DNA of 28,003 nt from Rhodobacteraceae bacterium UBA6273 (GTDB taxonomy: Bacteria; Pseudomonadota; Alphaproteobacteria; Rhodobacterales; Rhodobacteraceae): positions 1 through 28,003 of the forward strand of contig DJUV01000069.1 in the NCBI GenBank assembly GCA_002440625.1, given 5' to 3'. This document shows positions 1 through 8,303 of this stretch, piece after piece; the stretch's first letter is position 1, and every line of letters begins with the position of its first letter. Made by a program: the position numbers and the translations under genes. The notes under the pieces were generated by a model that saw only the letters and a list, made by a program, of their open reading frames with translations, ran no database searches and had not been told where the DNA came from.

Positions 1-1
1 C

Positions 2-772
2 AACAAGGGCGGCGCGGGCGGCACCATCGGCCTTGCCGAATTCGTCGGCGCCAACAAGGGTAACGACAATGCGGTCATGTCGATGGGCGTGATCATGGTC
101 GGCGGCATTCTTTTGAACAAATCGCCGGTCACGCTGGATGACGTGACCCCACTCGTCCGCCTGACGAATGACACTGGCGTTATCGCTGTCGCCACCGACT
201 CGCCGATCCAGACGGTCGATGATCTGGTGAAGATGATGAAGGAGAACATCGGCGGCGTGTCCATCGGCGGCGGTTCCGCCGGCGGTGTGGACCATATCGT
301 CATGGCGCTTCTGGCCAAGGAAAGCGGACTGGACCCCAAGGCGCTGAACTACATCCCCTATGACAGCGGCGCAGAGGTCGTGACCGCACTTGGCGGCGGC
401 GCCATCACCGTCGCCGTCTCCGGCGTGTCGGAGTTCAAGCCGATGGCCGACGCGGGCCGCATCCGCATCATCGCCGTCACCTCGGAAGCCAAGGTCGCCG
501 GCATCGAGGCGCCGAGCCTGAAGGAATCCGGTATCAATGTTGTCGTCGGCAACTGGCGCGGCATCGTCGGCGCGCCCGAGATGACGGCGGAAGGCAAGGC
601 GATGTGGCTTGACCGCTTCACCAAGATGCATGACGGCCCGGCCTGGAAGGACATCCTGGCGAAGCAGGGCTGGGAAGATGCCTTCCTTGCCGGTGACGAC
701 TTCTCGGCCTTCCTTGAGACCGAAAAGACCCGCATCGGCGAGATCCTGAAAGAAGCCGGGCTGGTGGAGTAA
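2..772 (+). CDS. tctC: Tripartite tricarboxylate transporter substrate-binding protein (TctC family), 5' end missing
   Basis: This is the periplasmic binding component of a tripartite tricarboxylate transporter (TTT), which captures a carboxylate and hands it to the TctA/TctB membrane proteins. The reading frame is open from base 2 to the stop at 770-772, so the start codon and signal peptide lie outside the window; 256 residues are visible of a family length near 300-330. The ATG at 77 is internal, because the preceding codons read as normal TctC sequence (GLAEFVGANKGNDNAVMSMG). The stretch VSIGGGSAGGVDHIVMALL and the later PYDSGAEVVTALGGGAITVA are typical of the Bug/TctC fold, where glycine-rich loops contact the ligand carboxylate. 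tctB and tctA follow directly, which settles the family. The ligand cannot be predicted from sequence. Confidence 0.93.
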   Translation, partial: NKGGAGGTIGLAEFVGANKGNDNAVMSMGVIMVGGILLNKSPVTLDDVTPLVRLTNDTGVIAVATDSPIQTVDDLVKMMKENIGGVSIGGGSAGGVDHIVMALLAKESGLDPKALNYIPYDSGAEVVTALGGGAITVAVSGVSEFKPMADAGRIRIIAVTSEAKVAGIEAPSLKESGINVVVGNWRGIVGAPEMTAEGKAMWLDRFTKMHDGPAWKDILAKQGWEDAFLAGDDFSAFLETEKTRIGEILKEAGLVE

Positions 773-800
773 CCTGCCTGCATCCTGAAAGGATGAAGAC

Positions 801-1274
801 ATGACGGAACGCCCTTACTGGATCGCTGCAGGCACAGTGGGCTGGGGAGCCATCGTCCTTCTGAAGGCGGCGGAGCTTCCCCAGTTCGACCAATACGCCT
901 ACATCGGCCCCGGCTTCCTGCCGTCGGCCGTCGGGGTCGGGCTGGTGCTTCTTGGCTTGATGCTCGCGGTGCAGATCCGGCAGGGCGTTCCGTTCGAAGA
1001 ACAGGAGGCGGAGGACGTTAGCGAAACTCACGCCGTCTCCTACAAGGCGCTTGGCCTTTCCGCGGCAGCATGTGCGCTGCCGCTCCTCACGATGCCGAAG
1101 CTTGGCTTCGTCATCACCTGTACCGGCTGCTTCGTGCTGGTCGCCGCCGCCTTCAAGTCGGAACGCTGGCTGTTCAACACCGCTATCGGCTTCGTCTTCT
1201 CGATCATCTGCTGGTGGGTCTTCCGCAAGCTTGGCGTGCAACTTGGCGGTTTCCTGCCGCTCATGGGGGTGTAG
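801..1274 (+). CDS. tctB: Tripartite tricarboxylate transporter small membrane subunit TctB
   Basis: This 157-residue inner-membrane protein is the small subunit of the TTT transporter. Four hydrophobic segments are visible: near residues 8-25, 35-55, 78-115 (a long region that may hold two helices) and 120-140. This matches the poorly conserved four-helix TctB family. An AAGGATG-like ribosome site lies about 8 bases before the ATG. The stop TAG at 1272-1274 abuts the ATG of tctA with no gap, so the two are surely co-translated. Identification rests partly on its position between tctC and tctA, because TctB sequences diverge strongly. Confidence 0.9.
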   Translation: MTERPYWIAAGTVGWGAIVLLKAAELPQFDQYAYIGPGFLPSAVGVGLVLLGLMLAVQIRQGVPFEEQEAEDVSETHAVSYKALGLSAAACALPLLTMPKLGFVITCTGCFVLVAAAFKSERWLFNTAIGFVFSIICWWVFRKLGVQLGGFLPLMGV

Positions 1275-2789
1275 ATGGACTCGATCACCGGCCTGATGCA
1301 CGGCTTCAGCATCGCACTTCAACCGCAGAACCTGATGTGGGCCTTCTTGGGCACCTTCATGGGCACGGCCATCGGTGTCCTGCCCGGCATTGGCCCGGCG
1401 CTGACCATCGCGCTCCTGCTGCCTGTCACAGTCCATATTGACCCGACAGCGGCTTTCATCATGTTCGCCGGCATCTTCTACGGCGCGATGTACGGCGGTT
1501 CCACGACGTCGATCCTGCTGAACACGCCTGGCGAAAGCGGCTCGATGATGACCGCGCTGGAGGGCAACCGCATGGCGCGGAATGGTCGCGGCGCGGCGGC
1601 CCTTTGCACTGCGGCCATCGGGTCTTTCGTCGCGGGCACCATCGGCACGCTTGGCCTGACCTTCCTTGCCCCGCCGATTGCGGAACTCGCCTTCATCTTC
1701 AAGCCGCAGGACTATTTCGCGCTGATGCTCTTGGCGTTCCTCTCGGTCTCGGTCGTGATGGGTACGTCCAAGGTCCGGGGCTTCGTCTCGCTCTTCCTTG
1801 GGCTGTCGCTGGGCCTCGTCGGCATCGACAAGGCCACGGGCCAGCAGCGCCTGACCTTCGGCATTCCCGACCTCATGGACGGGGTGGAGATGACTGTCGT
1901 TCTCGTCTCACTCTTCGCCATCGGCGAGACGCTGTACGTTGCCAGCCGCTACGGTATGCAGAAGCCGAACCTCAACCCCTTGGCGGGCGGCATCTGGATG
2001 ACGAAAGAGGATTGGAAGCGGTCGTGGAAGCCCTGGCTCAGGGGCACTTTCTTCGGCTTTCCCATCGGCGCGCTGCCTGCGGGCGGGGCCGAGATCCCGA
2101 CCTTCCTGTCCTATACCGTCGAGCGCAAGCTGACGAAGCATCCCGAGGAATTCGGCCACGGCGCCATCGAAGGCGTGGCGGGGCCGGAGGCTGCGAACAA
2201 CGCCTCGGCCGCCGGTGTGCTGGTGCCGCTTCTGACCCTTGGCCTGCCAACCTCTGCTACGGCGGCGATCATGCTGGCCGCGTTCCAGAACTACGGGCTG
2301 CAACCGGGGCCGCTTCTCTTCATCAACTCCGGCGACCTCGTCTGGGGCCTCATCGCCTCGCTCTATGTCGGCAACCTGATGCTGCTGATCCTCAACCTGC
2401 CCTTGGCGGGGCTCTGGGTGCGGCTTCTCTTCATCCCGCGACCGTATCTTTACGCCGGTATCCTGATCTTCTCGCTCGTCGGCATCTGGGGCGTTTCGAA
2501 CTCATGGGTCGATCTCGCCATGATGTTCGGCGTCGGCCTGATGGGCTATGCGATGCGGGTCTATGACTTCCCCATTGCGCCGGTCCTCATCGGCCTCATC
2601 CTCGGGCCGATGGCCGAGGTGCAGATGCGCCGGGCCTTGGCCATCGGGCAGGGCGATCCGATGGTCTTCGTCTCCACCCCGCTCTCGGCCCTCTTGGTTG
2701 CGATTGCCTTCTTCGTCGTAACGGTCCCGGCCGTCCTTCACTGGCGCCGGACCCGCAAGATCGCGCAGTCGGAAGACATTTCCGGCTGA
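1275..2789 (+). CDS. tctA: Tripartite tricarboxylate transporter permease TctA
   Basis: This is the large 504-residue membrane permease of the TTT system, the usual family length. The conserved family signatures are all present: [19 protein letters not shown] near residue 35, [20 protein letters not shown] near residue 75, and the second-half [19 protein letters not shown] near residue 320. About twelve hydrophobic segments span the protein, with the two glycine/proline-rich motifs forming the inverted substrate-gate repeats known for the family. It starts on the base after the tctB stop. A 79-base gap follows before the dehydrogenase gene, without an obvious terminator, so read-through into the catabolic genes is likely. 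Uptake is driven by an ion gradient in characterised members. Confidence 0.96.
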   Translation: MDSITGLMHGFSIALQPQNLMWAFLGTFMGTAIGVLPGIGPALTIALLLPVTVHIDPTAAFIMFAGIFYGAMYGGSTTSILLNTPGESGSMMTALEGNRMARNGRGAAALCTAAIGSFVAGTIGTLGLTFLAPPIAELAFIFKPQDYFALMLLAFLSVSVVMGTSKVRGFVSLFLGLSLGLVGIDKATGQQRLTFGIPDLMDGVEMTVVLVSLFAIGETLYVASRYGMQKPNLNPLAGGIWMTKEDWKRSWKPWLRGTFFGFPIGALPAGGAEIPTFLSYTVERKLTKHPEEFGHGAIEGVAGPEAANNASAAGVLVPLLTLGLPTSATAAIMLAAFQNYGLQPGPLLFINSGDLVWGLIASLYVGNLMLLILNLPLAGLWVRLLFIPRPYLYAGILIFSLVGIWGVSNSWVDLAMMFGVGLMGYAMRVYDFPIAPVLIGLILGPMAEVQMRRALAIGQGDPMVFVSTPLSALLVAIAFFVVTVPAVLHWRRTRKIAQSEDISG

Positions 2790-2868
2790 CGAATACCCCT
2801 TCAACCGCCTCCCGACCGGCCGCCCTTTGCAGCCGGGCTGGACCCGTGCAACCTGATGGAGCCTGAAA

Positions 2869-3933
2869 ATGGCCGAGACACTTTATTTCCAACCCGAGGC
2901 GCTGACCGATTACGCCACCGCGATGTTCCTTTCCGCCGGGATGAGCCGCGAGGATGCGGCGCTGATCGCCGGGGACCTCGTGAAGGCCAACCTGCGCGGC
3001 GTCGACAGCCACGGCGTCAGCCGCATTCCGATGTATCTGGAACGCCTGCGCCGGGGTCTGGTGAACCCTCGACCGGAGGTGAAGGTGACAAAGGTGGCGG
3101 GGGCCGTCGCCGCCGTCGATGGCGACAACGGCATGGGTTTCATCCCCTCGCATATCGCGATGAACGCCGCCTGCGACATCGCCGGGGAAATGGGGATCGG
3201 CCTCGCCGGCGTCCACCGCTCCACGCATTTCGGCATGGGCGCCTGCTATGCGCTCCGCGCCATCGAGCGGGGCTATATCTCGCTGATCTTCACCAATTCC
3301 TCGCCCGCCATCGCCATGTGGGGCGGGCGGACCTCGTTCCTTGGGGCGAGCCCCATCGCCGCCGGCATCCCCGGCGGCAAGCATCCGCCCTACGTCATGG
3401 ACATGGCAATGACGGTGATTGCGCGCGGCAAGATCCGGCTCGCCGCGATGAAGGGCGACGCGATCCCCGAGGGACTGGCGCTGGATGTCGACGGCAATCC
3501 GACGACCGATGCAGCGAAGGCATTCGAAGGCGTGTGCCTGCCCTTCGGCGGGGTCAAGGGATCGGTTCTTGGCACGCTGATGGACCTTCTGTCGGGCGTC
3601 CTGACCGGGGCCAATTTCGGCGGCGACGTCAAAAGCCTCTACTTCGACCATTCCGAGCCGCAGAACGTCGGTCACCTTTTCTTCGCGATCCGGCCCGACC
3701 TTTTCCTGTCGATGGATGATTTCGGCGCGCGGATGGATGAGTTCTACGCCCGCATCAAGGCGCTGCCCCGCGCGGCGGGCGTCGATGAGATCATGTTGCC
3801 CGGTGAGCCGGAGCAGCGGCGCGAGGATCAAAGGCGGCGCGACGGCATCCCGGTGACGGCCAATGTCATTGCCGACCTGACCGCCGAGGGGAAAGCGGCG
3901 GGCGTGACCTTCCCCGCGGGGAAGGCGGCATGA
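2869..3933 (+). CDS. Ldh family oxidoreductase (malate/L-lactate dehydrogenase type 2)
   Basis: This is a 354-residue cytoplasmic NAD(P)-dependent 2-hydroxyacid or ketoacid oxidoreductase of the Ldh_2 family, which includes YiaK, ureidoglycolate dehydrogenase, delta1-piperideine-2-carboxylate reductase and ComC sulfolactate dehydrogenase. The family hallmark RGVDSHGVSRIPMYLERL is near residues 43-60, with the expected catalytic His48. HFGMGACYALRAIERGYISL (about 122-141) and LPFGGVKGSVLGTLMDLL (about 224-241) are also characteristic. GGAG lies about 10 bases before the ATG. Its stop TGA overlaps the next start (ATGA), so it is coupled to the isomerase-like gene. Substrate specificity cannot be read out. 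The transporter next door suggests a carboxylate-derived 2-hydroxy acid. Confidence 0.9.
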   Translation: MAETLYFQPEALTDYATAMFLSAGMSREDAALIAGDLVKANLRGVDSHGVSRIPMYLERLRRGLVNPRPEVKVTKVAGAVAAVDGDNGMGFIPSHIAMNAACDIAGEMGIGLAGVHRSTHFGMGACYALRAIERGYISLIFTNSSPAIAMWGGRTSFLGASPIAAGIPGGKHPPYVMDMAMTVIARGKIRLAAMKGDAIPEGLALDVDGNPTTDAAKAFEGVCLPFGGVKGSVLGTLMDLLSGVLTGANFGGDVKSLYFDHSEPQNVGHLFFAIRPDLFLSMDDFGARMDEFYARIKALPRAAGVDEIMLPGEPEQRREDQRRRDGIPVTANVIADLTAEGKAAGVTFPAGKAA

Positions 3934-4709
3934 ACCGGCTTTCCGCCCATATCGGCTATCTCTACGCCGACCTGCCGCTGGAGGATCGCCCGGCCGCCGC
4001 GGCGCGGGACGGCTTCACCGCCATCGAGCATCCCGAGCCATGGGCGATCCCCGCTGCCGACATGCGGGCACTCATGGCCGATTTCGGCCTGACCTTCACC
4101 CAAATCACCTCCGGCATGGGCGATCCGGCGCAGGGCGAAAAGGGCCTCGCCGCGCTGCCGGGGCGAGAGGCGGATTTCCGGCGCGGTTTCGACCGGGCGG
4201 CGGAATATGCGTCGGTTGTCGGCGCGGGCTTCGTGCATCCGATGGCCGGGCTTGCCCCGGCAGATGATCCCGCCGCCCGCAAGGTCTATGCCGCCAATCT
4301 CGACTGGGCGGCGGCCCGGCTTGCCGGCACAGGCCCGCCGCTTCTGGTCGAGGCGATAACCATCCCCGGCTATCATCTCGCCACGCTCGCCTATGCGTCC
4401 GAGGTACAGGACCGGCTGGGTGCCGCGCAACTGTTCGACACCTACCATGCCGCGACCCTCGGCGCCGAGCCTGCCGCATGGATCGCCGCCAATGCCGCCC
4501 GCATCGGCCATGTTCACATCGCCGACCATCCCGGACGGCATGAACCCGGCACTGGTGCGCTCGACTTCCCGCGCATCCTCGCCGCTCTTCAGAACGCCGG
4601 ATACGCGGGCGCGATCGGCTTCGAATACATCCCCTCCGTTGCCACCTCGGCAAGCGCGGCCTTCCTGCCCGTCTGGAAGGCGCTTCTGTCGCAAAGGATC
4701 ACCGCATGA
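3930..4709 (+). CDS. Hydroxypyruvate isomerase-like TIM-barrel protein
   Basis: This 259-residue protein resembles the sugar phosphate isomerase/epimerase (AP endonuclease 2-like) TIM-barrel superfamily, closest in layout and length to hydroxypyruvate isomerase (Hyi). Residues matching the metal and catalytic set are Glu141 (LLVEAIT), Asp170 and His173 (LFDTYHA), His196 (HVHIAD) and Glu232 (GFEYIP); HPGRHEPGTGALDF (about 200-213) is a very typical Hyi segment. Hyi interconverts hydroxypyruvate and tartronate semialdehyde. The start ATG overlaps the preceding stop by four bases and its own stop overlaps the aldehyde dehydrogenase start in the same way. The N-terminus is slightly unusual in lacking the FAANLSMLF-type opening seen in classical Hyi, so the true substrate may be a relative of hydroxypyruvate. 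Confidence 0.82.
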   Translation: MNRLSAHIGYLYADLPLEDRPAAAARDGFTAIEHPEPWAIPAADMRALMADFGLTFTQITSGMGDPAQGEKGLAALPGREADFRRGFDRAAEYASVVGAGFVHPMAGLAPADDPAARKVYAANLDWAAARLAGTGPPLLVEAITIPGYHLATLAYASEVQDRLGAAQLFDTYHAATLGAEPAAWIAANAARIGHVHIADHPGRHEPGTGALDFPRILAALQNAGYAGAIGFEYIPSVATSASAAFLPVWKALLSQRITA

Positions 4710-6082
4710 CCGAGATCACCTCCATCAACCCGGCCACGGGCCAACCGATCCGTTCGTTCCCGCTGCAAGACGACGCCGCCATCGACGCCGCGCTTCAGGC
4801 CGCGGCGAAGGCGCAACGGCCATGGCGGCTGGCGCCGGTCGCGGAGCGGGTAAAGCTCCTGACCCGCATGGCCGCCGTCTTGCGCGACGGCAAGGCGCGC
4901 TATGCCGAAATGATCGTGCGCGAGATGGGCAAGCCCATCGCCGAGGCGGTAGCGGAGATCGAGAAATGCGCCTGGAACTGCGACTTCTACGCCGAACAGG
5001 CGCCGGTCTTTCTGGCCGATGAGCCGGTGCCCTCCAGCGCCACGATCAGCGTCGTCGCCTTCGAGCCGCTGGGCGTCGTGCTGGCGATCATGCCGTGGAA
5101 CTATCCGTTCTGGCAGTACTTCCGCTTCGCCGCCCCGGCGCTGGCGGCGGGCAATGGCGCGGTCCTGAAGCATGCCAACAACGTGCCGGAATGCGCGCTC
5201 GCCGTGCAGGAGGTGATGGAGAAGGCCGGGGCACCCAAGGGACTGACGGCGACACTGCTGGTCGACACGTCGAAGGTCGCCGGGATCATCGCCGATCCCC
5301 GCATCGCCGCCGTGACGCTGACGGGCTCGACCGAGGTGGGGGCCATCGTCGCCTCGCAGGCGGGCCGGGCACTGAAGAAGCAGGTGCTGGAGCTTGGCGG
5401 ATCGGACCCGTTCATCGTTCTGGCGGACGCGGACCTTGATGCGGCGGCGGAGGTGGCGGTCAAGGCGCGCTATGCGAACGTCGGCCAAAGCTGCGTGAAC
5501 GCCAAGCGCTTCATCGTCGAGGAAGCGGTCGCCGACCGGTTCGCCGATCTTTTCGTCGCAAAGGCCGCCGCGCTGAAGATCGGCGACCCGATGGCGCGCG
5601 ACACGAAGATCGGCCCCATGGCGCGCGGCAACCTCCGCGACACGCTGCACGGGCAGGTGGAGCGGTCCCTTGCCGAAGGCGCGGTGCTGCGGCTTGGCGG
5701 GCGACCCCTCGACGGCGAGGGCTTCTACTATCCGCCGACCGTCCTTGATCACGTCAGACCCGGCATGGTCGCCTTCCGCGAGGAAACCTTCGGCCCCGTC
5801 GCCGCGATCATCCGCGCCAAGGATGCCGACGAGGCCATCGCCATGGCCAATGACAGCGACTACGGCCTTGGCGCCGCGCTTTGGACCGGCGATGCGGCAC
5901 GGGGCCGGGCGCTTGCCGCGCGCATCGACGCGGGGGCGGTCTTCGTCAACGGCATGACCGCCTCCGACCCGCGCTACCCGTTCGGCGGCATCAAGCGATC
6001 GGGCTACGGGCGCGAGCTTGGCGTCTACGGCATCCGCGAATTCGTCAACATCAAGACTGTCTGGATCGGTCCCGCGACATGA
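4706..6082 (+). CDS. Aldehyde dehydrogenase, succinate-semialdehyde dehydrogenase type
   Basis: This is a 458-residue NAD(P)-dependent aldehyde dehydrogenase that oxidises an aldehyde, probably a semialdehyde of a dicarboxylic acid, to its acid. The active-site Cys263 lies in NVGQSCVNAKRF and the general-base Glu229 in VLELGGSDPF. MPWNYPFWQYFR (about 129-140) and the C-terminal PFGGIKRSGYGRELG complete the family pattern. The short length and the MPWNYPFWQ motif fit the Sad/YneI-type succinate-semialdehyde dehydrogenases better than the roughly 480-residue GabD type. ATGA overlap with the upstream isomerase-like gene indicates translational coupling. In this cluster the likely substrate is whatever semialdehyde the isomerase-like protein makes, so succinate semialdehyde should not be assumed. 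Confidence 0.92.
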   Translation: MTEITSINPATGQPIRSFPLQDDAAIDAALQAAAKAQRPWRLAPVAERVKLLTRMAAVLRDGKARYAEMIVREMGKPIAEAVAEIEKCAWNCDFYAEQAPVFLADEPVPSSATISVVAFEPLGVVLAIMPWNYPFWQYFRFAAPALAAGNGAVLKHANNVPECALAVQEVMEKAGAPKGLTATLLVDTSKVAGIIADPRIAAVTLTGSTEVGAIVASQAGRALKKQVLELGGSDPFIVLADADLDAAAEVAVKARYANVGQSCVNAKRFIVEEAVADRFADLFVAKAAALKIGDPMARDTKIGPMARGNLRDTLHGQVERSLAEGAVLRLGGRPLDGEGFYYPPTVLDHVRPGMVAFREETFGPVAAIIRAKDADEAIAMANDSDYGLGAALWTGDAARGRALAARIDAGAVFVNGMTASDPRYPFGGIKRSGYGRELGVYGIREFVNIKTVWIGPAT

Positions 6083-6090
6083 GGTCCACC

Positions 6091-6492
6091 ATGCTCCAGC
6101 CCGCCATCCTGCGCCCCCGTGACCTCAAGACCAACGACCGTGGCGGGGGTGCGCGCACCACGCCGCTTGTCACCCGCCGCTGCGGATCGACGAGCATGAT
6201 CAATGGCATCACCGCCTTTGATCCCGGTGCCGCCATCGGCCTTCATTTTCACAATTGCGAGGAAAGCGTGATGGTGATTGAAGGCGAGGCCATCGCCGAA
6301 ATCGACGGGGTGGAACACCGGCTTTCGACCAATGACACCACCTGGATTCCCGCCAACGTGCCGCACCGCTTTCGCAATCCGACCGACCGGCCCATGCGCA
6401 TCTTCTGGACCTATGCCACCGTCGATGCAACCCGCACCATGGTCGCGACCGGCGACACGCGGACCATCGATGCCGAACATGGGCGCGGGTAG
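6091..6492 (+). CDS. Small cupin-domain protein
   Basis: This 133-residue single-domain cupin has motif 1 visible as GLHFHNCEESVMVIEGEA (metal ligands His-x-His and Glu, about residues 50-67 from this start) and motif 2 as WIPANVPHRFRNP with the last His. Such proteins bind a divalent metal and act as isomerases, epimerases or dioxygenases, or as small-molecule sensors. The ATG at 6091 is chosen because GAGG lies six bases upstream. An alternative ATG at 6079 would overlap the aldehyde dehydrogenase stop as ATGA and add four residues. It sits in the catabolic operon, so a role in handling the same substrate is likely, but the reaction is unknown. Confidence 0.85.
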   Translation: MLQPAILRPRDLKTNDRGGGARTTPLVTRRCGSTSMINGITAFDPGAAIGLHFHNCEESVMVIEGEAIAEIDGVEHRLSTNDTTWIPANVPHRFRNPTDRPMRIFWTYATVDATRTMVATGDTRTIDAEHGRG

Positions 6493-6504
6493 CGGGCGGA
6501 CAGG

Positions 6505-7557
6505 ATGCGAAGCAACCTTGCAAAGCAACTGCTGACGATTGTGATCGGCCTCGCCGGGGTCGGGGCATTCGCGCTTTTGAACCTGCCGCTGCCGTTCCTC
6601 TTCGGGCCGATGGCCGCCTGCCTGCTGGCCGCCCTCCTGGGTGTGCCGCTGAAGAACCTCGGTCAGGTGTCGGTCGCGGCGCGCTCGGTCCTCGGTGTCG
6701 CCGTCGGTGCCGCAGTCACCCCGGCGCTCATCGCCAAGCTGCCGCAGATGCTGGCCTCGGTCGCGGTGGTGCCGGTCTATGTCGCGGTAATCGGCCTTGT
6801 CGGCGTCCCCTTCTTCCGCCGCGTCTGCAAGTTCGATCCGGTCACGGCGTTCTACTGCGCGATGCCGGGCGGGGCCGCCGACATGACGATCTTTGGGCAG
6901 GAGGCCGGGGCCAATGTCCGGCAATTGTCGCTGGTCCATGTCACGCGGCTGATGGTGATCATGGTTCTGGCGCCGGTGATCCTCGTCAACGTCTTCGGCG
7001 TCCGGCTGACCCATCCCGTGGGCGCGCCTGCGGCGGACATTCCCCTGACCGAGATTGGCCTGATGATCGTCGCGGCGCTGATCGGCTGGAAGGGTGGTGA
7101 GCGAATCGGGCTTTTCGGCGCCGCCATCATCGGCCCGCTGATCGTCGCCGCGATCCTGTCGCTGGCCGGGTTTCTCCACCAGCGCCCGCCGCGCGAGGCG
7201 CTTCTGGCGGCGCAGTTTCTGATCGGCATGGGCATCGGCGTGAGTTACGCGGGCGTCACCCTGCGCGAGTTGCGCGATACCGTGGCGGGCGGGGCGGCCT
7301 TCGTCCTGATCCTCGCCGTCCTTGCCGGGATCGCGACTGAATTCGTGACCTGGTTCCAACTTGCGCCACCGGTTGAGGGATTTCTGGCCTTCACCCCCGG
7401 CGGTCAGGCAGAGATGTCGATGCTCGCCATTGTTTCCGGCGCCGACCTCGGCTTTGTTATTGCGCACCACCTTGTCCGAATTCTTGTCGTCATCCTTGGC
7501 GCGCCGATACTCTTCCGCCTATATCGCCCCCAAGGGGCCAAGGGCACTGACCGCTAA
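6505..7557 (+). CDS. AbrB family membrane protein (putative transporter)
   Basis: This 350-residue integral membrane protein belongs to the AbrB (duplicated, sometimes labelled ammonia monooxygenase) family, unrelated to the Bacillus regulator AbrB. Two repeats are visible: LPLPFLFGPMAACLLAALLG near the start and a second-half WKGGERIGLFGAAIIGPLIVAAIL at about residues 191-214. YCAMPGGAADMTIFGQEAGA (about 118-137) and FTPGGQAEMSMLAIVSGAD (about 297-315) are the paired PGG motifs of the family. Around ten hydrophobic helices are present. The gene is 12 bases after the cupin and co-directional with the catabolic cluster, so it may export or import a pathway intermediate. No member has a firmly assigned substrate that could be transferred here. 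Confidence 0.88.
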   Translation: MRSNLAKQLLTIVIGLAGVGAFALLNLPLPFLFGPMAACLLAALLGVPLKNLGQVSVAARSVLGVAVGAAVTPALIAKLPQMLASVAVVPVYVAVIGLVGVPFFRRVCKFDPVTAFYCAMPGGAADMTIFGQEAGANVRQLSLVHVTRLMVIMVLAPVILVNVFGVRLTHPVGAPAADIPLTEIGLMIVAALIGWKGGERIGLFGAAIIGPLIVAAILSLAGFLHQRPPREALLAAQFLIGMGIGVSYAGVTLRELRDTVAGGAAFVLILAVLAGIATEFVTWFQLAPPVEGFLAFTPGGQAEMSMLAIVSGADLGFVIAHHLVRILVVILGAPILFRLYRPQGAKGTDR

Positions 7558-7563
7558 CCATCT

Positions 7564-7582
7564 GTGGCCCCGCTCGGGCCGC
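7564..7582 (+). other. Small GC hairpin between the AbrB-family gene and the TerC-family gene
   Basis: GTGGCCC and GGGCCGC form a 7-bp stem (one G-U pair) around the loop CGCTC in the 41-base gap. There is no T-run, so it is not a classical terminator. It lies just before the GGAG ribosome site (7590-7593) of the terC-like gene and could damp transcription or translation there, but chance is possible in GC-rich DNA. Confidence 0.3.
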
Positions 7583-7598
7583 ACCTTATGGAGTTACG

Positions 7599-8270
7599 AT
7601 GATGTTGACGGAAATCTTCACCCCAGAGGGCTTCACCGCCCTTCTCCAGGTGATCGGCATCGACCTCGTGCTGGCCGGGGACAATGCCATCGTCATCGGC
7701 CTCGCCGCGGCGGGTTTGCCGAAGGAACAACGCACCAAGGCCATCATCATCGGCATCTTTGCCGCGACGGTGATGCGCATCGGCTTTGCCGCCGTTACCA
7801 CGCAGCTCTTGCAGATCGTCGGCCTTCTTCTCGCCGGTGGCATTCTGCTGCTTTGGGTCTGCTGGAAGATGTGGCGTGAACTTCAGCACGACCACGCCGC
7901 CGAGACGGAAGCGACGGAGGCCCTGACCGGCGAGGACATCAACAAGGACAGCACCGTCGCCGGCAATGCGCCGCGCAAGACCTTTGCCCAGGCGGCCACC
8001 CAGATCGTCATCGCCGACGTGTCGATGAGCCTCGACAACGTGCTCGCCGTGGCGGGTGCCGCGCGCGACCATCCCTCGGTCCTGGTCATCGGCCTGATCC
8101 TGTCCATCGCCCTGATGGGGCTTGCGGCAAGCTTCATCGCCAAGCTTCTGAACAAGCACCGCTGGATCGCCTATGTCGGCCTTCTCATCATCGTTTACGT
8201 TTCGCTGAAGATGATCTGGGAGGGCTTCAGCGAAGTCGAGCCGCTGTTGTTCTCCATGCTCGGCAATTAG
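7599..8270 (+). CDS. TerC family integral membrane protein (YjbE-like), probable metal-ion transporter
   Basis: This 223-residue inner-membrane protein of the TerC/YjbE family has members linked to manganese export and metallation of exported enzymes. The two acidic family motifs are clear: GIDLVLAGDNAIVIGLA (about residues 20-36) and IADVSMSLDNVLAVAGAA (about 133-150), each placing Asp and Asn in a membrane helix. About seven hydrophobic segments are present, with a charged cytoplasmic loop at about 95-125. The start ATG at 7599 has GGAG five bases upstream; an ATG at 7602 is equally possible. It follows the AbrB-family gene after 41 bases and is convergent with the ynjD-like gene. No manganese (yybP-ykoY) riboswitch could be seen ahead of it. 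Confidence 0.9.
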   Translation: MMLTEIFTPEGFTALLQVIGIDLVLAGDNAIVIGLAAAGLPKEQRTKAIIIGIFAATVMRIGFAAVTTQLLQIVGLLLAGGILLLWVCWKMWRELQHDHAAETEATEALTGEDINKDSTVAGNAPRKTFAQAATQIVIADVSMSLDNVLAVAGAARDHPSVLVIGLILSIALMGLAASFIAKLLNKHRWIAYVGLLIIVYVSLKMIWEGFSEVEPLLFSMLGN

Positions 8271-8303
8271 CGCGCTGCACGCTTTCGAAAGTGCTGCGGC
8301 GGG

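Noticed and set aside
2596..3831. Minus-strand open frame (411 codons) opposite tctA and the Ldh-type gene
   Set aside because: It crosses two real plus-strand genes and their spacer and shows only the His/Arg/Asp-rich composition of an antisense frame.
6025..7470. Long minus-strand open frame (481 codons) opposite the cupin and AbrB-family genes
   Set aside because: The product is low-complexity and charged, without family resemblance; the plus strand has two recognisable genes.
7558..7598. Possible manganese (yybP-ykoY) riboswitch before the TerC-family gene
   Set aside because: TerC genes often carry this riboswitch, but the gap is only 41 bases and its conserved loop sequences are absent; only a simple GC hairpin is seen.
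8271..8303. Possible terminator between the convergent TerC-family and ynjD-like genes
   Set aside because: The GCAC...GTGC arms around CTTTCGAAAG give only a short imperfect stem with no T-run on either strand.
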